Assembly: GCF_008868005.1 (NCBI RefSeq)
Contig: NZ_WAAO01000002.1
Coordinates: forward strand, 248,001-312,000
DNA from: Microbacterium algeriense
GTDB taxonomy: Bacteria > Actinomycetota > Actinomycetes > Actinomycetales > Microbacteriaceae
DNA length: 64,000 nt
Direction of reading: 5' to 3'
A program made the position numbers and the translations under genes. Of this stretch, positions 29,428 to 38,371 are shown in pieces (within the stretch, counting starts at the first letter, position 1; the number at the start of each line of letters is the position of its first letter). The notes under the pieces are model-generated. The model saw only the letters and a list, made by a program, of their open reading frames with translations, did not search any database and had not been told where the DNA came from.

Positions 29428-30219
29428 ATGAGTGCGACGTCGATCGGCGCGCCTGGCTCGGCACGGCGGTACCTCCACTCCCTGTGGCTGCTGTCCTCCC
29501 GCGACCTCCGGGTGCGGTATGCCACGAGCTGGCTCGGCTACCTGTGGTCGATCCTCGACCCGCTGCTGATGAGCCTGATCTACTGGTTCGTCTTCACGCA
29601 GGTCTTCGAGCGGACCGTGGGGGAGCAGCCCTACATCGTCTTCCTGATCACGGCCCTCCTGCCGTGGGTGTGGTTCAACTCCTCGGTGTCCGATCTCACG
29701 AAGGCCTTCAACCGCGACTCCAAGCTCGTCCGCTCGACCTCGATACCCCGATCGATCTGGGTGAACCGGATCGTGCTGAGCAAGGGGGTGGAGTTCCTGT
29801 GCTCGCTGCCCGTGCTGGCGGTGTTCGCGATCTTCTCCGGTGCCACGGTCTCCTGGCAGCTGGTGTGGATCCCCGTGGCACTGATCCTGCAGGCGGCTCT
29901 GCTGGTCGGTCTCGGTCTGCTGATCGCGCCGCTGTGCACGCTGTACGCGGATCTCGAGCGCACCACGCGTCTCATCCTGCGCATCCTGTTCTACGCCTCG
30001 CCGATCATCTACGGCGCCGCGGATCTCCCGGGGGCCTTCAAGGACATCGCGGTGTTCAACCCGCTGTTCGGGATCTTCAGCCTCTATCGCGTGGGGTTCT
30101 TCCCCGATCAGTGGAACACGGCTGCGGTGATCGGCGCTGTGCTCATGACCCTCCTCATCCTCGTCGTCGGCATCACCGTGTTCCGCCGACTCGAGCCCGC
30201 CGTGCTGAAGGAGCTGTGA
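29428..30219 (+). CDS. wzm: second polysaccharide ABC exporter, permease (Wzm family)
   Basis: A 263-residue ABC-2 permease with about six membrane segments and the N-terminal signature RDLRVRYATSWLGYLWSILDP. GAAGGGGA is placed five bases before the ATG at 29428, which rules out the longer frame from 29374. It differs clearly from the permease at 9539, so the two exporters are not recent copies. Its operon partner glf and the facing glfT1-like/glfT2 genes suggest that it exports a galactofuranose-containing chain, as Rv3783-Rv3781 do in Mycobacterium tuberculosis. The export role is family knowledge; the cargo is inference. Confidence 0.88.
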   Translation: MSATSIGAPGSARRYLHSLWLLSSRDLRVRYATSWLGYLWSILDPLLMSLIYWFVFTQVFERTVGEQPYIVFLITALLPWVWFNSSVSDLTKAFNRDSKLVRSTSIPRSIWVNRIVLSKGVEFLCSLPVLAVFAIFSGATVSWQLVWIPVALILQAALLVGLGLLIAPLCTLYADLERTTRLILRILFYASPIIYGAADLPGAFKDIAVFNPLFGIFSLYRVGFFPDQWNTAAVIGAVLMTLLILVVGITVFRRLEPAVLKEL

Positions 30220-30953
30220 TGACCGCGATCGAAGTGGTGGGGCTCGGCGTGCGCTTCCGTCGCAACCGGCGGGGAAGGCGCACGTTCAAGGACATCTTCG
30301 GCAGGCGAGGCCGGGGCCGGCCCCCCGGCGAGTTCTGGGCGCTGCGCGACGTCTCCTTCACGGTCGCGCCCGGCGAGTCCATCGGCGTGGTCGGACGCAA
30401 CGGGCAGGGCAAGTCCACGCTCTTGAAGCTCGTGGCCGGCGTCCTGCTGCCGGACGAAGGACGAGTGGTCGTGCACGGCGGCGTCGCGCCGCTCATCGAG
30501 CTCACCGGAGGCTTCGTGGGCGATCTGACCGTGCGGGAGAACGTTCGCCTGACCGCCGGTCTGCACGGGATGAGCCGCGCGGAGATCTCCCGCCGCTTCG
30601 ACGACATCATCGGATTCGCCGAGCTCGAGGACTTCCTGGACACGCCGTACAAGCACCTCTCGAGCGGCATGAAGGTGCGGCTCGCGTTCTCGGTCGTCTC
30701 TCAACTCGAAGAGCCGATCCTCCTCGTCGACGAGGTGCTCGCGGTCGGCGACAAGGCCTTCCGCGAGAAATGCTACCGCCGGATCGACGAGCTGCTCGCC
30801 GACGGGCGCACGCTCTTCTTCGTCAGCCACAACGAACGCGACCTGCGCCGATTCTGCGCGCGCGGGCTGTACCTCGACAAGGGCCGCCTCGTGCTCGACG
30901 GCCCCATCGGCGACGTGCTCGACAGGTACAACGCCGACAACGCGCCCGCCTGA
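30219..30953 (+). CDS. wzt: second polysaccharide ABC exporter, ATPase (Wzt family)
   Basis: A 244-residue ATPase with Walker A GRNGQGKST near residue 63, signature KHLSSGMKVRLAF, Walker B ILLVDEVLAVGD and FVSHNERDLRRF. Like the first Wzt it stops after the ATPase core and has no C-terminal sugar-binding domain. The ATG shares its A with the TGA stop of the permease (TGATG). The gene ends four bases before the convergent GT-C gene, with no terminator between. Confidence 0.9.
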   Translation: MTAIEVVGLGVRFRRNRRGRRTFKDIFGRRGRGRPPGEFWALRDVSFTVAPGESIGVVGRNGQGKSTLLKLVAGVLLPDEGRVVVHGGVAPLIELTGGFVGDLTVRENVRLTAGLHGMSRAEISRRFDDIIGFAELEDFLDTPYKHLSSGMKVRLAFSVVSQLEEPILLVDEVLAVGDKAFREKCYRRIDELLADGRTLFFVSHNERDLRRFCARGLYLDKGRLVLDGPIGDVLDRYNADNAPA

Positions 30954-30957
30954 CGGC

Positions 30958-32580
30958 TCAGTCGCCGGCTGCTCCTGGCATCCGGTAGAGGATGAGCTCG
31001 GGTCCGGTGTGCGCGCCCCCGATCACCTTCGCGAGGTACTCGACGCTGCGCCAGATGCGGACCGGCTCCCACGGACTCGCCGGGGGAGTGCCGATGCTGC
31101 TCCAGACGGTGTCCGGCTCGAGTTCTCGGATCGCGCGGTAGACGCTCTGCTCCTCGGGCATCGAATCGGCGTTGAGGTAGCGGGACACCATCGCGGAGGA
31201 CGTCAGCACATAGGGAAGCGGATCCATGCCCTCCCTGGGCTGCACGACTCCGTCCTCGACCGTCAGCTCGGAGGCGAGGTTGCGCGGCCCGTCGGTCAGG
31301 AACGGCGTGTACCCGTCGTAGAACGTGTCGTCCGCCTCGATGCCGCGTGCGTCGAGGTCGGCGGCCGCGGTCTGGCGCGTGTCCGCGGCGAGGGCGCTCG
31401 CGAGTTGCGCGGTCGAGGCCAGGAGCAGCGACAGCAGCGAGAGGGCCCCGAGGACCCCGACCGCGACACGGGCGATCGTGCCGCGCTGACGCGCCCAGCG
31501 CCATGCGGCATCGGCGCCCACCGCTGCGAACAGCAGGGGCGTGACGTACATCGGCAGCCCCCATCGGTCCCAGTGCAGCGTGAGGGCGGAGATGGCGACC
31601 CAGAAGACGAGGCCCGTCAGAAGCGGGGTCATGTCCCAGCGTCGGGTCAGCACTGCGGAGACCAGACCGATCAGGGCGAACAGCACCACGAGGACGCCCG
31701 CGTTGTTCAGGAAGCCGGTCGCATAGAACGCCGCGTTCCCGGCCCAGTCCAGTCCGTCGGCGCCCAGGTGACCTGTCGAGTTCTGCTGCAGCAGCTGCGC
31801 GCGGACGGCCGAGAAGTTCGTGAACAGGGAGGGCGAGAGCGCGAAGGTGAAGCCGATCGTCATGCCGATCGCGGCGAGGCCGCGGATCGGGATGCGCCAG
31901 AGGTGGCGTGATCGGATCGACGCGATCACGACGGCGGCGGCGATCGTGACGGTCGCGGCGAGAGCCGGGTACTTCGCCGTCACACCCACGGCGACGCCGG
32001 CGCTGGCCAGGACCAGCGACGGCCATGACTCGGTCTGCAGATACCGCACGCACCCGAGGATCACCAGGAGCACGGCGAAGACGAGCGGCACGTCCGGAGT
32101 GGCGTAGCGCGAGTTCTCGACGAAGGGAGGGAAGAAGGAGACCGCGAACGCCGCCCAGAGACCGGTCGTGCGGGAGAACGAAGCGCCGATGAAGTACGCG
32201 ACGACGATCGACGCGGTCCCCAGCGCGGCCGTGACGGCGCGCGCGAGGGCGTAGAACGGCGCCGGGTCGACGGCGAAGAGCACCTCGGGGGAGCCGCCGC
32301 CGAACAGATGCGACCAGGCCTGGAAGGCGAGGTAGCTCAGCTGGGTCTCGAGATGATCCGGCCGGAAGAAGTGCGGCGGCTCGAACGAGTTGCGCTGGGC
32401 CATGTCGATGGCACCCTCGACCACGACCCATTCGTCGGCGTGCAGGGCGAACGGGAGCCCCCACCCGATGCCGGCGAAGCGGAGGACGCCACCCACGACC
32501 GTGATCGCGAGTAGGCCCCAGACGATCAGATCAGGTCGCGATCCCAGCTTCCGTCGGGCCGTCGTCACCGCGTCGCTCAT
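30958..32580 (-). CDS. GT-C (family 39-like) membrane glycosyltransferase
   Basis: A 540-residue polytopic protein with about 11 to 12 membrane segments. The first outside loop holds GLPFALHADEWVVVEGAID near residue 45, with the acidic DE pair expected for lipid-phosphate-sugar users, followed by HFFRPDHLETQLSYLAFQ. The C-terminus is a soluble outside part of about 130 residues. It should transfer a sugar from polyprenyl phosphate on the outer face. The ATG at 32580 overlaps the stop of the upstream large transferase gene (ATGA). It is the last gene of the glfT2-led operon. Confidence 0.8.
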   Translation of the reverse strand: MSDAVTTARRKLGSRPDLIVWGLLAITVVGGVLRFAGIGWGLPFALHADEWVVVEGAIDMAQRNSFEPPHFFRPDHLETQLSYLAFQAWSHLFGGGSPEVLFAVDPAPFYALARAVTAALGTASIVVAYFIGASFSRTTGLWAAFAVSFFPPFVENSRYATPDVPLVFAVLLVILGCVRYLQTESWPSLVLASAGVAVGVTAKYPALAATVTIAAAVVIASIRSRHLWRIPIRGLAAIGMTIGFTFALSPSLFTNFSAVRAQLLQQNSTGHLGADGLDWAGNAAFYATGFLNNAGVLVVLFALIGLVSAVLTRRWDMTPLLTGLVFWVAISALTLHWDRWGLPMYVTPLLFAAVGADAAWRWARQRGTIARVAVGVLGALSLLSLLLASTAQLASALAADTRQTAAADLDARGIEADDTFYDGYTPFLTDGPRNLASELTVEDGVVQPREGMDPLPYVLTSSAMVSRYLNADSMPEEQSVYRAIRELEPDTVWSSIGTPPASPWEPVRIWRSVEYLAKVIGGAHTGPELILYRMPGAAGD

Positions 32581-35500
32581 GCGACGGTGTTCTCGAGGTC
32601 GGCGATCGCGTACTCGAGGAGGACCCTGGCGCGCGTCGCGAAGGAATGCTCCGCGCGGATATGCGCGCTGATCCGCGCGAGCTCGTCCTCGTCGGGGAAC
32701 TGCGCATCGAGGTCTCCGCTGAGGAACGGGATGATCTCGGACACGCTGCGGTAGGTCTGGACGGCACCCTGGAAGATTTCGTCGATCCCGGGGACGGTGT
32801 CGCTGTACACGCGTCCGCCCGCGGCCACGACGTCGAACAGGCGGTTCGAGATGAACCCCTCTCGCTGCATGTCGGCCCAGTGGTCGTTCAGCACCACGGC
32901 GGCGCCGGCGTACATCTCGCCGAGGGCGGCGTTGTCGACCCGCGACCCCGCGATGGCCTCCGCCGGGACGAAGCGCTCCCAATCGCCGCCGTAGAGCTCG
33001 AGCGGGAGTCCGCCGCGCACCGACTCCATCACGGTCGGTCGCGGGATGCCCCGGCTGTTGCCGACGAACAGCAGGCCTTCGCGCTCACGGGCGGCGGTGG
33101 GGCGGAAGCGGTCGGGGTCCGTGCACTGCAGCAGCGGCTCCACCGGCAGCGACCAGCGGCGCGTCACGTCCGCGGACCAGCTCAGGGAGGCGGCGAACAC
33201 GCGATCGAAACGCTGCGCCTCCGCCTTGGCGACCATGTCGGGGTGGCTGATGACCCAGAGGTACGAGAGCGAACCCGGGGACGGAACGAACTCGTCCAGC
33301 CCGCGCAAGTGGACGACGACATCGTCGAGATACTCGGTCTCGCGATGCTGCGCCTCGCGCGCGTCGACCACCGCGTCCTGCCCGAGGGCGGTGAGCGCAT
33401 CGGCGAGAGCGCGGCCGAAATGCGTGTCGCCCCAGCTCTCTCCGACCGGCCCCGACGGGGATGCCGTCTTGATCGCCCATCGCAGGCGCGGGATGACGCG
33501 GCCGTCGAGCGTGGTGGTCTTCCGGTCGCGCGTCACGACAGGGAGGAGGAGCTCGGGCTGCGGCTCCGGAGTGCTGTCGTCGTCCTCCGTGGCGACAGAG
33601 GGGAGCACCTGGCGCCAGTGCGGTACCCGCATGTCGAGCGGGGCGTACCAGCGCTCCGGCGGCGTCACGGCGCATCCCGCCAGCCGGGAGCGGAGCGCGG
33701 AGGCCGTTCCCGCCGGGTCGAGCTGGACGAACTCCCACGGCGCGGCCATCTGCGTGAACTCGACATCGGTGCGGACCGCGAGAGATCGGTCCTCGAACGC
33801 GTTCGCCAGGCCCGCCCATTCGTGTTCGTTGAACAGCAGGGGGTCGAGGCCACCCGCCTCGGAGAGCGCCGCTCTCGACACGAACGCGCTGCGACCGGAC
33901 AGTGCGCGCAGCTCGACCGTGGGACCGAGCCGGCGCGCGTCCTCGATCGGGTGCCCGCCCAGGATCGCGACGGGAGTGCGCTGCGAGCCGACCAGCAGGG
34001 AGCCCATGCTCTCGACCGTCCCCGAGGTGCTCACGGTCAGGGGGATCACGGCAGTCGCCCGGCCCGAGGAGACCTCATCCACGAGTTCGCGCACACCGGC
34101 CGCGGTGAACAGGGACAGCGGGTCGATGACGCCGAAGACCCGCGCGGTGCTGCGTCGGAGCTCGCGCTCCACCACGTAGGCGAACGGTTCGCCGCTCTGG
34201 TGGAGCATCGCGGACACGCGATCGCGCCCGCTCGCATACGCGCTGATGTTCCGCCACTCGTCCGGCTTGACGCCGACCGCGACGATGCGGACGTCTGCGG
34301 AGCCCTCGGCGATCTCGGTCAGCGCGACGAACTTGGAGGCCAGCGCCGCATCGTGGCGCTGGACGAGGCAGACGACGGTGGTGTCGGCGTCCGGCCCTCG
34401 TCCCTCCGTGCCGTTCTTCGCCGAATGGCGCAGCCGGACCTCGGTGTTCCAGCCGAACGCCTCCGTCGTCGAGATGCGGTCGGACGCATCCTCGGAGTTG
34501 TCGTAGCGGGCTCCGAGCGTTGGCACGTGTCGGATGGGCGCGTGAGCGGCGAGCTTGAGGATGAGGTCGTAGTCGACCGCGCGGCGGAGAGTCGGGTCGA
34601 AGCCCCCGACCGCCTCGATCGCGTCTCGCCGGGCGACGAGCGTGTTCAGGTCGATCGAGTTTCCGCGGAGCAGACTGGTCGGACTCGGCGATCCGTAGCG
34701 GTATCTGGTGCCCGCCTCGTCCTCCATGGCGATCGTCGCGTACGCCGTCGTCATGCTCTCCCGCGTCATGGTCGTGACCATGTCGTGGAGGAAGGTCGGC
34801 AGCCACGTGTTGTCGCTGTCGAGGAAGGCGACGTAGTCGCCGGTCGCCGCGGCGATCCCCGCGTTGCGCGCGGCGCACACGCCCTGGTGATCGTTCTTCA
34901 GCACGCGGATGCGCGAGTCCCTCGAAGCGAGCAGCTCGGCGGCGGAGACCGTGTCGTCCCAGGAGCCGTCGTCGACGATGAGCAGCTCCCAGTCCGACCA
35001 GGTCTGCGCGATGATCGACTCGACGGCCCGCCGCATGGCGCCGCCGCGGTTCCAGACCGGCATCACGATGCTGACCTTGCCGCCGCGGTCGGTGTCAGCC
35101 GGAGCGAGGGACTCGGCGTGGGTGAGCTCCCGACGCGGGTAGCGCTCGCGGCGGTCGCGCTCGAGCTCCGCCCACTCCGCGGTGGCGTCACGGAGGACGG
35201 GGTAGATCTCCGACCACGGCACCGGGTGCGCCCCACCGGATTCGATGCTGACCTCGGTGCTCGGGTCGCGGGTGACGCGCTCCCAGAGGTGACCGACGGG
35301 TCCCGCCGGATGCTCGAGCGCCTCGGGGTTCTCCTCGACGTAGCGAGCGACGCTCCAGACCTCGGTGGTCCTGGCATGCCAGGCGGCGGAGTTGAAGTAG
35401 TCGTAGAGCGCCGGTCGGTCGGTCCGGATCATCGATCGGCGCAGCACGAAGGGGTCCGTCAGGACGTTGAGCGTGTAGCCGAGCCGGAACCCGACGGTCG

Positions 35501-35687
35501 CGTAGTGCATCGCCGCGTCCTCGACGGTGATCGACGGCACACCGAGCTGGGCGGCGTACAGCGGCGCGTCGACGATCCCCAGGCGCGCCAGTCGCTCGGC
35601 GCGACGACGCGGGTCTCCGGCCTCGACGGCGCGTCGGACGACCGGGACGCGTCGCGCGAGCCTGGACAGTTCACGAATCGTCGACAT
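32577..35687 (-). CDS. large multidomain glycosyltransferase (GT2 plus C-terminal GT4/CgeB-like)
   Basis: A 1036-residue protein. Residues about 1-200 are a helical region seen in some actinobacterial transferases. A GT2 domain runs from about 205 to 410 (KVSIVMPVWNRGGAMRRAVE, LIVDDGSWDDTV, YVAFLDSDNTWLPTFL, RRAVDYDLILKL). Residues about 430-700 form a second GT2-like region with weak motifs and no clear metal site. From about 730 the C-terminal part resembles GT-B proteins of the spore-maturation CgeB type: LLFVGNSRGIPRPTVME, ELYGGDWERFVP, VLNDHWADMQREGFISNRLFD in two pieces. The ATG at 35687 overlaps the upstream gene by 17 bases. It may add two different sugars, as bifunctional polymerases do. 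Substrates are unknown. Confidence 0.75.
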   Translation of the reverse strand: MSTIRELSRLARRVPVVRRAVEAGDPRRRAERLARLGIVDAPLYAAQLGVPSITVEDAAMHYATVGFRLGYTLNVLTDPFVLRRSMIRTDRPALYDYFNSAAWHARTTEVWSVARYVEENPEALEHPAGPVGHLWERVTRDPSTEVSIESGGAHPVPWSEIYPVLRDATAEWAELERDRRERYPRRELTHAESLAPADTDRGGKVSIVMPVWNRGGAMRRAVESIIAQTWSDWELLIVDDGSWDDTVSAAELLASRDSRIRVLKNDHQGVCAARNAGIAAATGDYVAFLDSDNTWLPTFLHDMVTTMTRESMTTAYATIAMEDEAGTRYRYGSPSPTSLLRGNSIDLNTLVARRDAIEAVGGFDPTLRRAVDYDLILKLAAHAPIRHVPTLGARYDNSEDASDRISTTEAFGWNTEVRLRHSAKNGTEGRGPDADTTVVCLVQRHDAALASKFVALTEIAEGSADVRIVAVGVKPDEWRNISAYASGRDRVSAMLHQSGEPFAYVVERELRRSTARVFGVIDPLSLFTAAGVRELVDEVSSGRATAVIPLTVSTSGTVESMGSLLVGSQRTPVAILGGHPIEDARRLGPTVELRALSGRSAFVSRAALSEAGGLDPLLFNEHEWAGLANAFEDRSLAVRTDVEFTQMAAPWEFVQLDPAGTASALRSRLAGCAVTPPERWYAPLDMRVPHWRQVLPSVATEDDDSTPEPQPELLLPVVTRDRKTTTLDGRVIPRLRWAIKTASPSGPVGESWGDTHFGRALADALTALGQDAVVDAREAQHRETEYLDDVVVHLRGLDEFVPSPGSLSYLWVISHPDMVAKAEAQRFDRVFAASLSWSADVTRRWSLPVEPLLQCTDPDRFRPTAAREREGLLFVGNSRGIPRPTVMESVRGGLPLELYGGDWERFVPAEAIAGSRVDNAALGEMYAGAAVVLNDHWADMQREGFISNRLFDVVAAGGRVYSDTVPGIDEIFQGAVQTYRSVSEIIPFLSGDLDAQFPDEDELARISAHIRAEHSFATRARVLLEYAIADLENTVA

Positions 35688-36684
35688 CGGGGGAGAGTCC
35701 TCTCTTACCGGTGCGCTTCGGTGTGCGGTAACCGAAGGCGGCACGCTCGATCGGGTTGAGCTTGGCGAACCCGTAGTTCTCGTAACGGCGCTCGCTGTAT
35801 GCCGAGCGGGTCTGCTCGAGATAGTCGCGCACGCCCTGCATCTGCTCCGGGTAGCGCGCCTCGAGTGCCGTCAGCAGCGTCCCCGCGCCGAGCCAGTAGG
35901 GGTCGTAGCGCAGCGTGTCGAGCTTGATCAGCGGGAGCCGACCGTCGTCCAGCGTCGCGTCGGCGAAGGCGCTCGACCAGTTGAGGTTGTCCGCCTGTGC
36001 CGGATCCCTGCGTCGACGCGCGTCGAAGTAGCTGTCCTCCGCCGAGTCGAATCGCGCGGGGAAGCGCTGACGACGCTTGCGCAGCCAGTGGATACCCCGG
36101 CGGACGGCGAGGAGTCGCTCGGCTCTGGTCGGCTCGAAGTACGACCCGATGCTGAACCCCGCGTTCATCATGGCCTGGCTGATCCCGATCTCCTGCTCGG
36201 CGATCGCACTGGCGCGGTCCGGTGCCGGCTTGGCGTCGGTCCAGAAACGACGGAACGCCTGCGAGTGGACCGCCGCTCCGGAGAAGTGGAGGAAGTAGCT
36301 CTGCACGTGGGGGGCATGCCGGTTCGACCGGGTGATCCCCCAGAGCTCGACCGGTCGCGCGCTCATCGAGGCCACGATCTTGCTGAGCGGGCGGAAGAAG
36401 CCGACGTAGGAATCGTTCGTGAGGAGGACCTCGTCGTGCGACTGGCCCCAGTCGTAACGTTCGAGGCAGTCTCGCCAGGAGCCGAAGTCGTGGCCGTAGT
36501 TCGCGCGCCGCACCAGCGTGGCGCGGGAGGAGATCGCGTCGGAGGCGGCGGTGCTCAGGTCGACCGTCGTCGCGAGCACGACGTCGTCGAAGACCGTGCC
36601 CAGCTCATCCAGCTGACGAAGGACATGAGGTGCGACGTCGCCGCGGGGGTCGTAGTGCGCGACGATCGCGATGCGCTTGGTCAT
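35671..36684 (-). CDS. rhamnan synthesis protein F (RgpF) family glycosyltransferase
   Basis: A 337-residue protein of the RgpF family, first described in streptococcal rhamnose polysaccharide synthesis. It starts RIAIVAHYDPRGDVAPHV and has RANYGHDFGSWRDCLE and EVLLTNDSYVGFFRPLS, both strongly typical of the family, then QSYFLHFSGAAVHS. GAGGAGG is five bases before the ATG at 36684, so the long upstream extension of the frame is not real. With dTDP-rhamnose made by the rml operon 20 kb away, this enzyme likely adds rhamnose to, or modifies, the chain built by this operon. Confidence 0.85.
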   Translation of the reverse strand: MTKRIAIVAHYDPRGDVAPHVLRQLDELGTVFDDVVLATTVDLSTAASDAISSRATLVRRANYGHDFGSWRDCLERYDWGQSHDEVLLTNDSYVGFFRPLSKIVASMSARPVELWGITRSNRHAPHVQSYFLHFSGAAVHSQAFRRFWTDAKPAPDRASAIAEQEIGISQAMMNAGFSIGSYFEPTRAERLLAVRRGIHWLRKRRQRFPARFDSAEDSYFDARRRRDPAQADNLNWSSAFADATLDDGRLPLIKLDTLRYDPYWLGAGTLLTALEARYPEQMQGVRDYLEQTRSAYSERRYENYGFAKLNPIERAAFGYRTPKRTGKRGLSPDVDDS

Positions 36685-36818
36685 GGCGCCTCCTCGGCGG
36701 TCTCGGACTCGACGGTGCGCGGCACAGGCATCCTGGTCTTCTTCTCCTGGGTCGATCGGTTCTTCGTGCGGGTGGGGCGCGAGGCCTTTCGGGAGCTTAC
36801 CCGGGGGTCCGGGCAGGC

Positions 36819-37406
36819 TCAGAGGCCGACCAGGCTCCTGAGCTCCTGAGCGGCAGCTCGCGCGGCATCGACGGCCGACGCGTCGTCCGCGTCGTCGCTG
36901 ATCGCCGTCCGAAGCTCCGTCAGTCGTTCGGCATAGGCCGCGACGCCGTCCTCCCACGCGGCGGCGATGCTCGACGGCGGCTGGGCGTCGGAGAGGCGCT
37001 GCGCGTCCTGCTGGAGCGTGTCGACGACGGGCAGGGCGTCCTGGCCGGTCGCGCCGGCGACGATGTCGAGCCCGCGGGGTGCGTCGTTGAGCCATCCGCT
37101 CACCTGACCGCGGAACCCCTCGATCGTCGGGTCGGGCACGGGTGGTGGGGTCGCCACGGAGGTCTCGGAGGGCTCGGGCGCCGCCGTCGGCGAGCCGGAG
37201 GGCGACGGACTCGACGACATGGACGGCGTGGGCGTGGCGCTCTCGGTCGGCGTCGGCGCACCGCCGCGGGGGAGGAGGAAGAAGAGCAGCGCCGCCACGA
37301 TCGCGATCACAGCGACGACGAGGCCGATGATCGCCCAGACGCGCCCTGTCCGCTTGGGCTGGGGAGGGAGCGGCGCCCAGCGCAGCTCCGGCTGCTGTTC
37401 GTCCAT
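36819..37406 (-). CDS. single-pass membrane protein of unknown function
   Basis: I do not recognise a family. The 195-residue protein has a short cytoplasmic start rich in Pro, one membrane helix (about residues 24-44, VWAIIGLVVAVIAIVAALLF), an outside linker of about 40 residues made almost wholly of Pro, Ser, Thr, Ala and Glu, and a mainly helical outside domain of about 100 residues with conserved-looking DALPVVDTLQQDAQRL and AAAWEDGVAAYAERL. GGAGG lies seven bases before the ATG at 37406. A GTG at 37412 that overlaps the glfT1-like stop is an alternative. It is embedded between the galactofuranosyltransferase genes and rgpF, which suggests a part in the same envelope pathway. Confidence 0.7.
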   Translation of the reverse strand: MDEQQPELRWAPLPPQPKRTGRVWAIIGLVVAVIAIVAALLFFLLPRGGAPTPTESATPTPSMSSSPSPSGSPTAAPEPSETSVATPPPVPDPTIEGFRGQVSGWLNDAPRGLDIVAGATGQDALPVVDTLQQDAQRLSDAQPPSSIAAAWEDGVAAYAERLTELRTAISDDADDASAVDAARAAAQELRSLVGL

Positions 37407-37408
37407 CG

Positions 37409-38371
37409 TCACGCCTCCAACGGTGCCATCGGCTGCCAGGAACGGTCGCGGCCTACCTTCGCGCCGTCGCGGATGCCGCGGAACAGGTTGCTGGTGCCGC
37501 GCACGGTCCGCTCGACGAACACGAGCCGGATCAGCTCCTTGAAGAACGTCGCCGTGGAGCCGAGTGCGAACAGCACCGGGTTGTAGACGCCGTGGGCGCG
37601 GTAGTACTGCTTGATGAAGCCGCGGTTGCGCATGATGTAGTAGCGGTACGCGTTGCTCGAGGCGTTCATGTGGCGGATGCCCATGTCCCACTGCTTGATC
37701 TCGCGCGTGCGGCGCAGCACGAACTCGTCCACGATGACCGAGGTGGTGCGACGGGACGCGAGCCAGCCGTACATCTGGTCGTCCCAGTAGATGAAGAAGC
37801 GCGGGTCGGGCAGACCGATCTGGCGCACGATCGAGCGGTGGATGAACATGCCCTCGAAGCAGCCGCTGTTCATCTCCTTGTAGCCGGACTCGTCGAAGCC
37901 GGACGGCGCGAAGGGGATCGGGATGCCCATGCGCTCCGCGATGCGGTACTGCCAGTAGAACTCGCTGCCGTCGTAGTCGTAGCGGCGCCCCTGGATGCTC
38001 TTGAACCGGCTGCTCCAGACGCCCATCTTCGCGAGACCCTCCGGGAGGACCTCGACGTCGTCGTCCATGAGCCAGATCCACTCGGAGCCGAGCTCGTAGG
38101 CGGTGCGCATGCCTTCGCTGAAGCCGCCCGAGCCGCCCGTGTTCGTCTCGAGGCGTCGGTAGACGATCTCGGTGCCGATGCCGTCGCGGAAGGAGTCGAC
38201 GACGGCGGTCGTGTCGTCGGAGGACGCGTTGTCGATGATGACGACGTGGCCCGGCTTGGGATCCATCGCGGTGATGCTGGTCAGCAGACCGGAGAGCAGA
38301 TGCGAGCGGTTGAAGGTGACGATGACGATCGTCGCGGCCGTGGGGTCGAATGCAGCGGGCGCCGCGGTCAT
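37409..38371 (-). CDS. GlfT1-like galactofuranosyltransferase
   Basis: A 320-residue GT2 protein. It shows IVIVTFNRSHLLSGLL, VVIIDNASSDDT, then the glycine-rich block NTGGSGGFSEGMRTAYE and WIWLMDDDVEVLPEG (metal site), an order seen in mycobacterial GlfT1 and GlfT2. FFIYWDDQMYGWLASR near residue 200 matches the WDD acceptor/base region. GlfT1 adds the first galactofuranoses to a rhamnosyl-GlcNAc lipid linker in mycobacteria. The ATG overlaps the GlfT2 stop by four bases. GlfT1 is the best guess from motifs and from the partner gene; another hexofuranosyl or rhamnosyl acceptor is possible. Confidence 0.75.
   Translation of the reverse strand: MTAAPAAFDPTAATIVIVTFNRSHLLSGLLTSITAMDPKPGHVVIIDNASSDDTTAVVDSFRDGIGTEIVYRRLETNTGGSGGFSEGMRTAYELGSEWIWLMDDDVEVLPEGLAKMGVWSSRFKSIQGRRYDYDGSEFYWQYRIAERMGIPIPFAPSGFDESGYKEMNSGCFEGMFIHRSIVRQIGLPDPRFFIYWDDQMYGWLASRRTTSVIVDEFVLRRTREIKQWDMGIRHMNASSNAYRYYIMRNRGFIKQYYRAHGVYNPVLFALGSTATFFKELIRLVFVERTVRGTSNLFRGIRDGAKVGRDRSWQPMAPLEA

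Noticed and set aside
32646..35759. 1037-codon plus-strand frame opposite the three-part glycosyltransferase
   Set aside because: Composition is typical of an antisense shadow. The minus frame has clear GT motifs.
36685..36818. Possible small gene or terminator in the 134-base gap before rgpF
   Set aside because: No frame with a start and ribosome site was found. The only inverted repeat is a 5-bp CCCGG/CCGGG pair, too weak to call.
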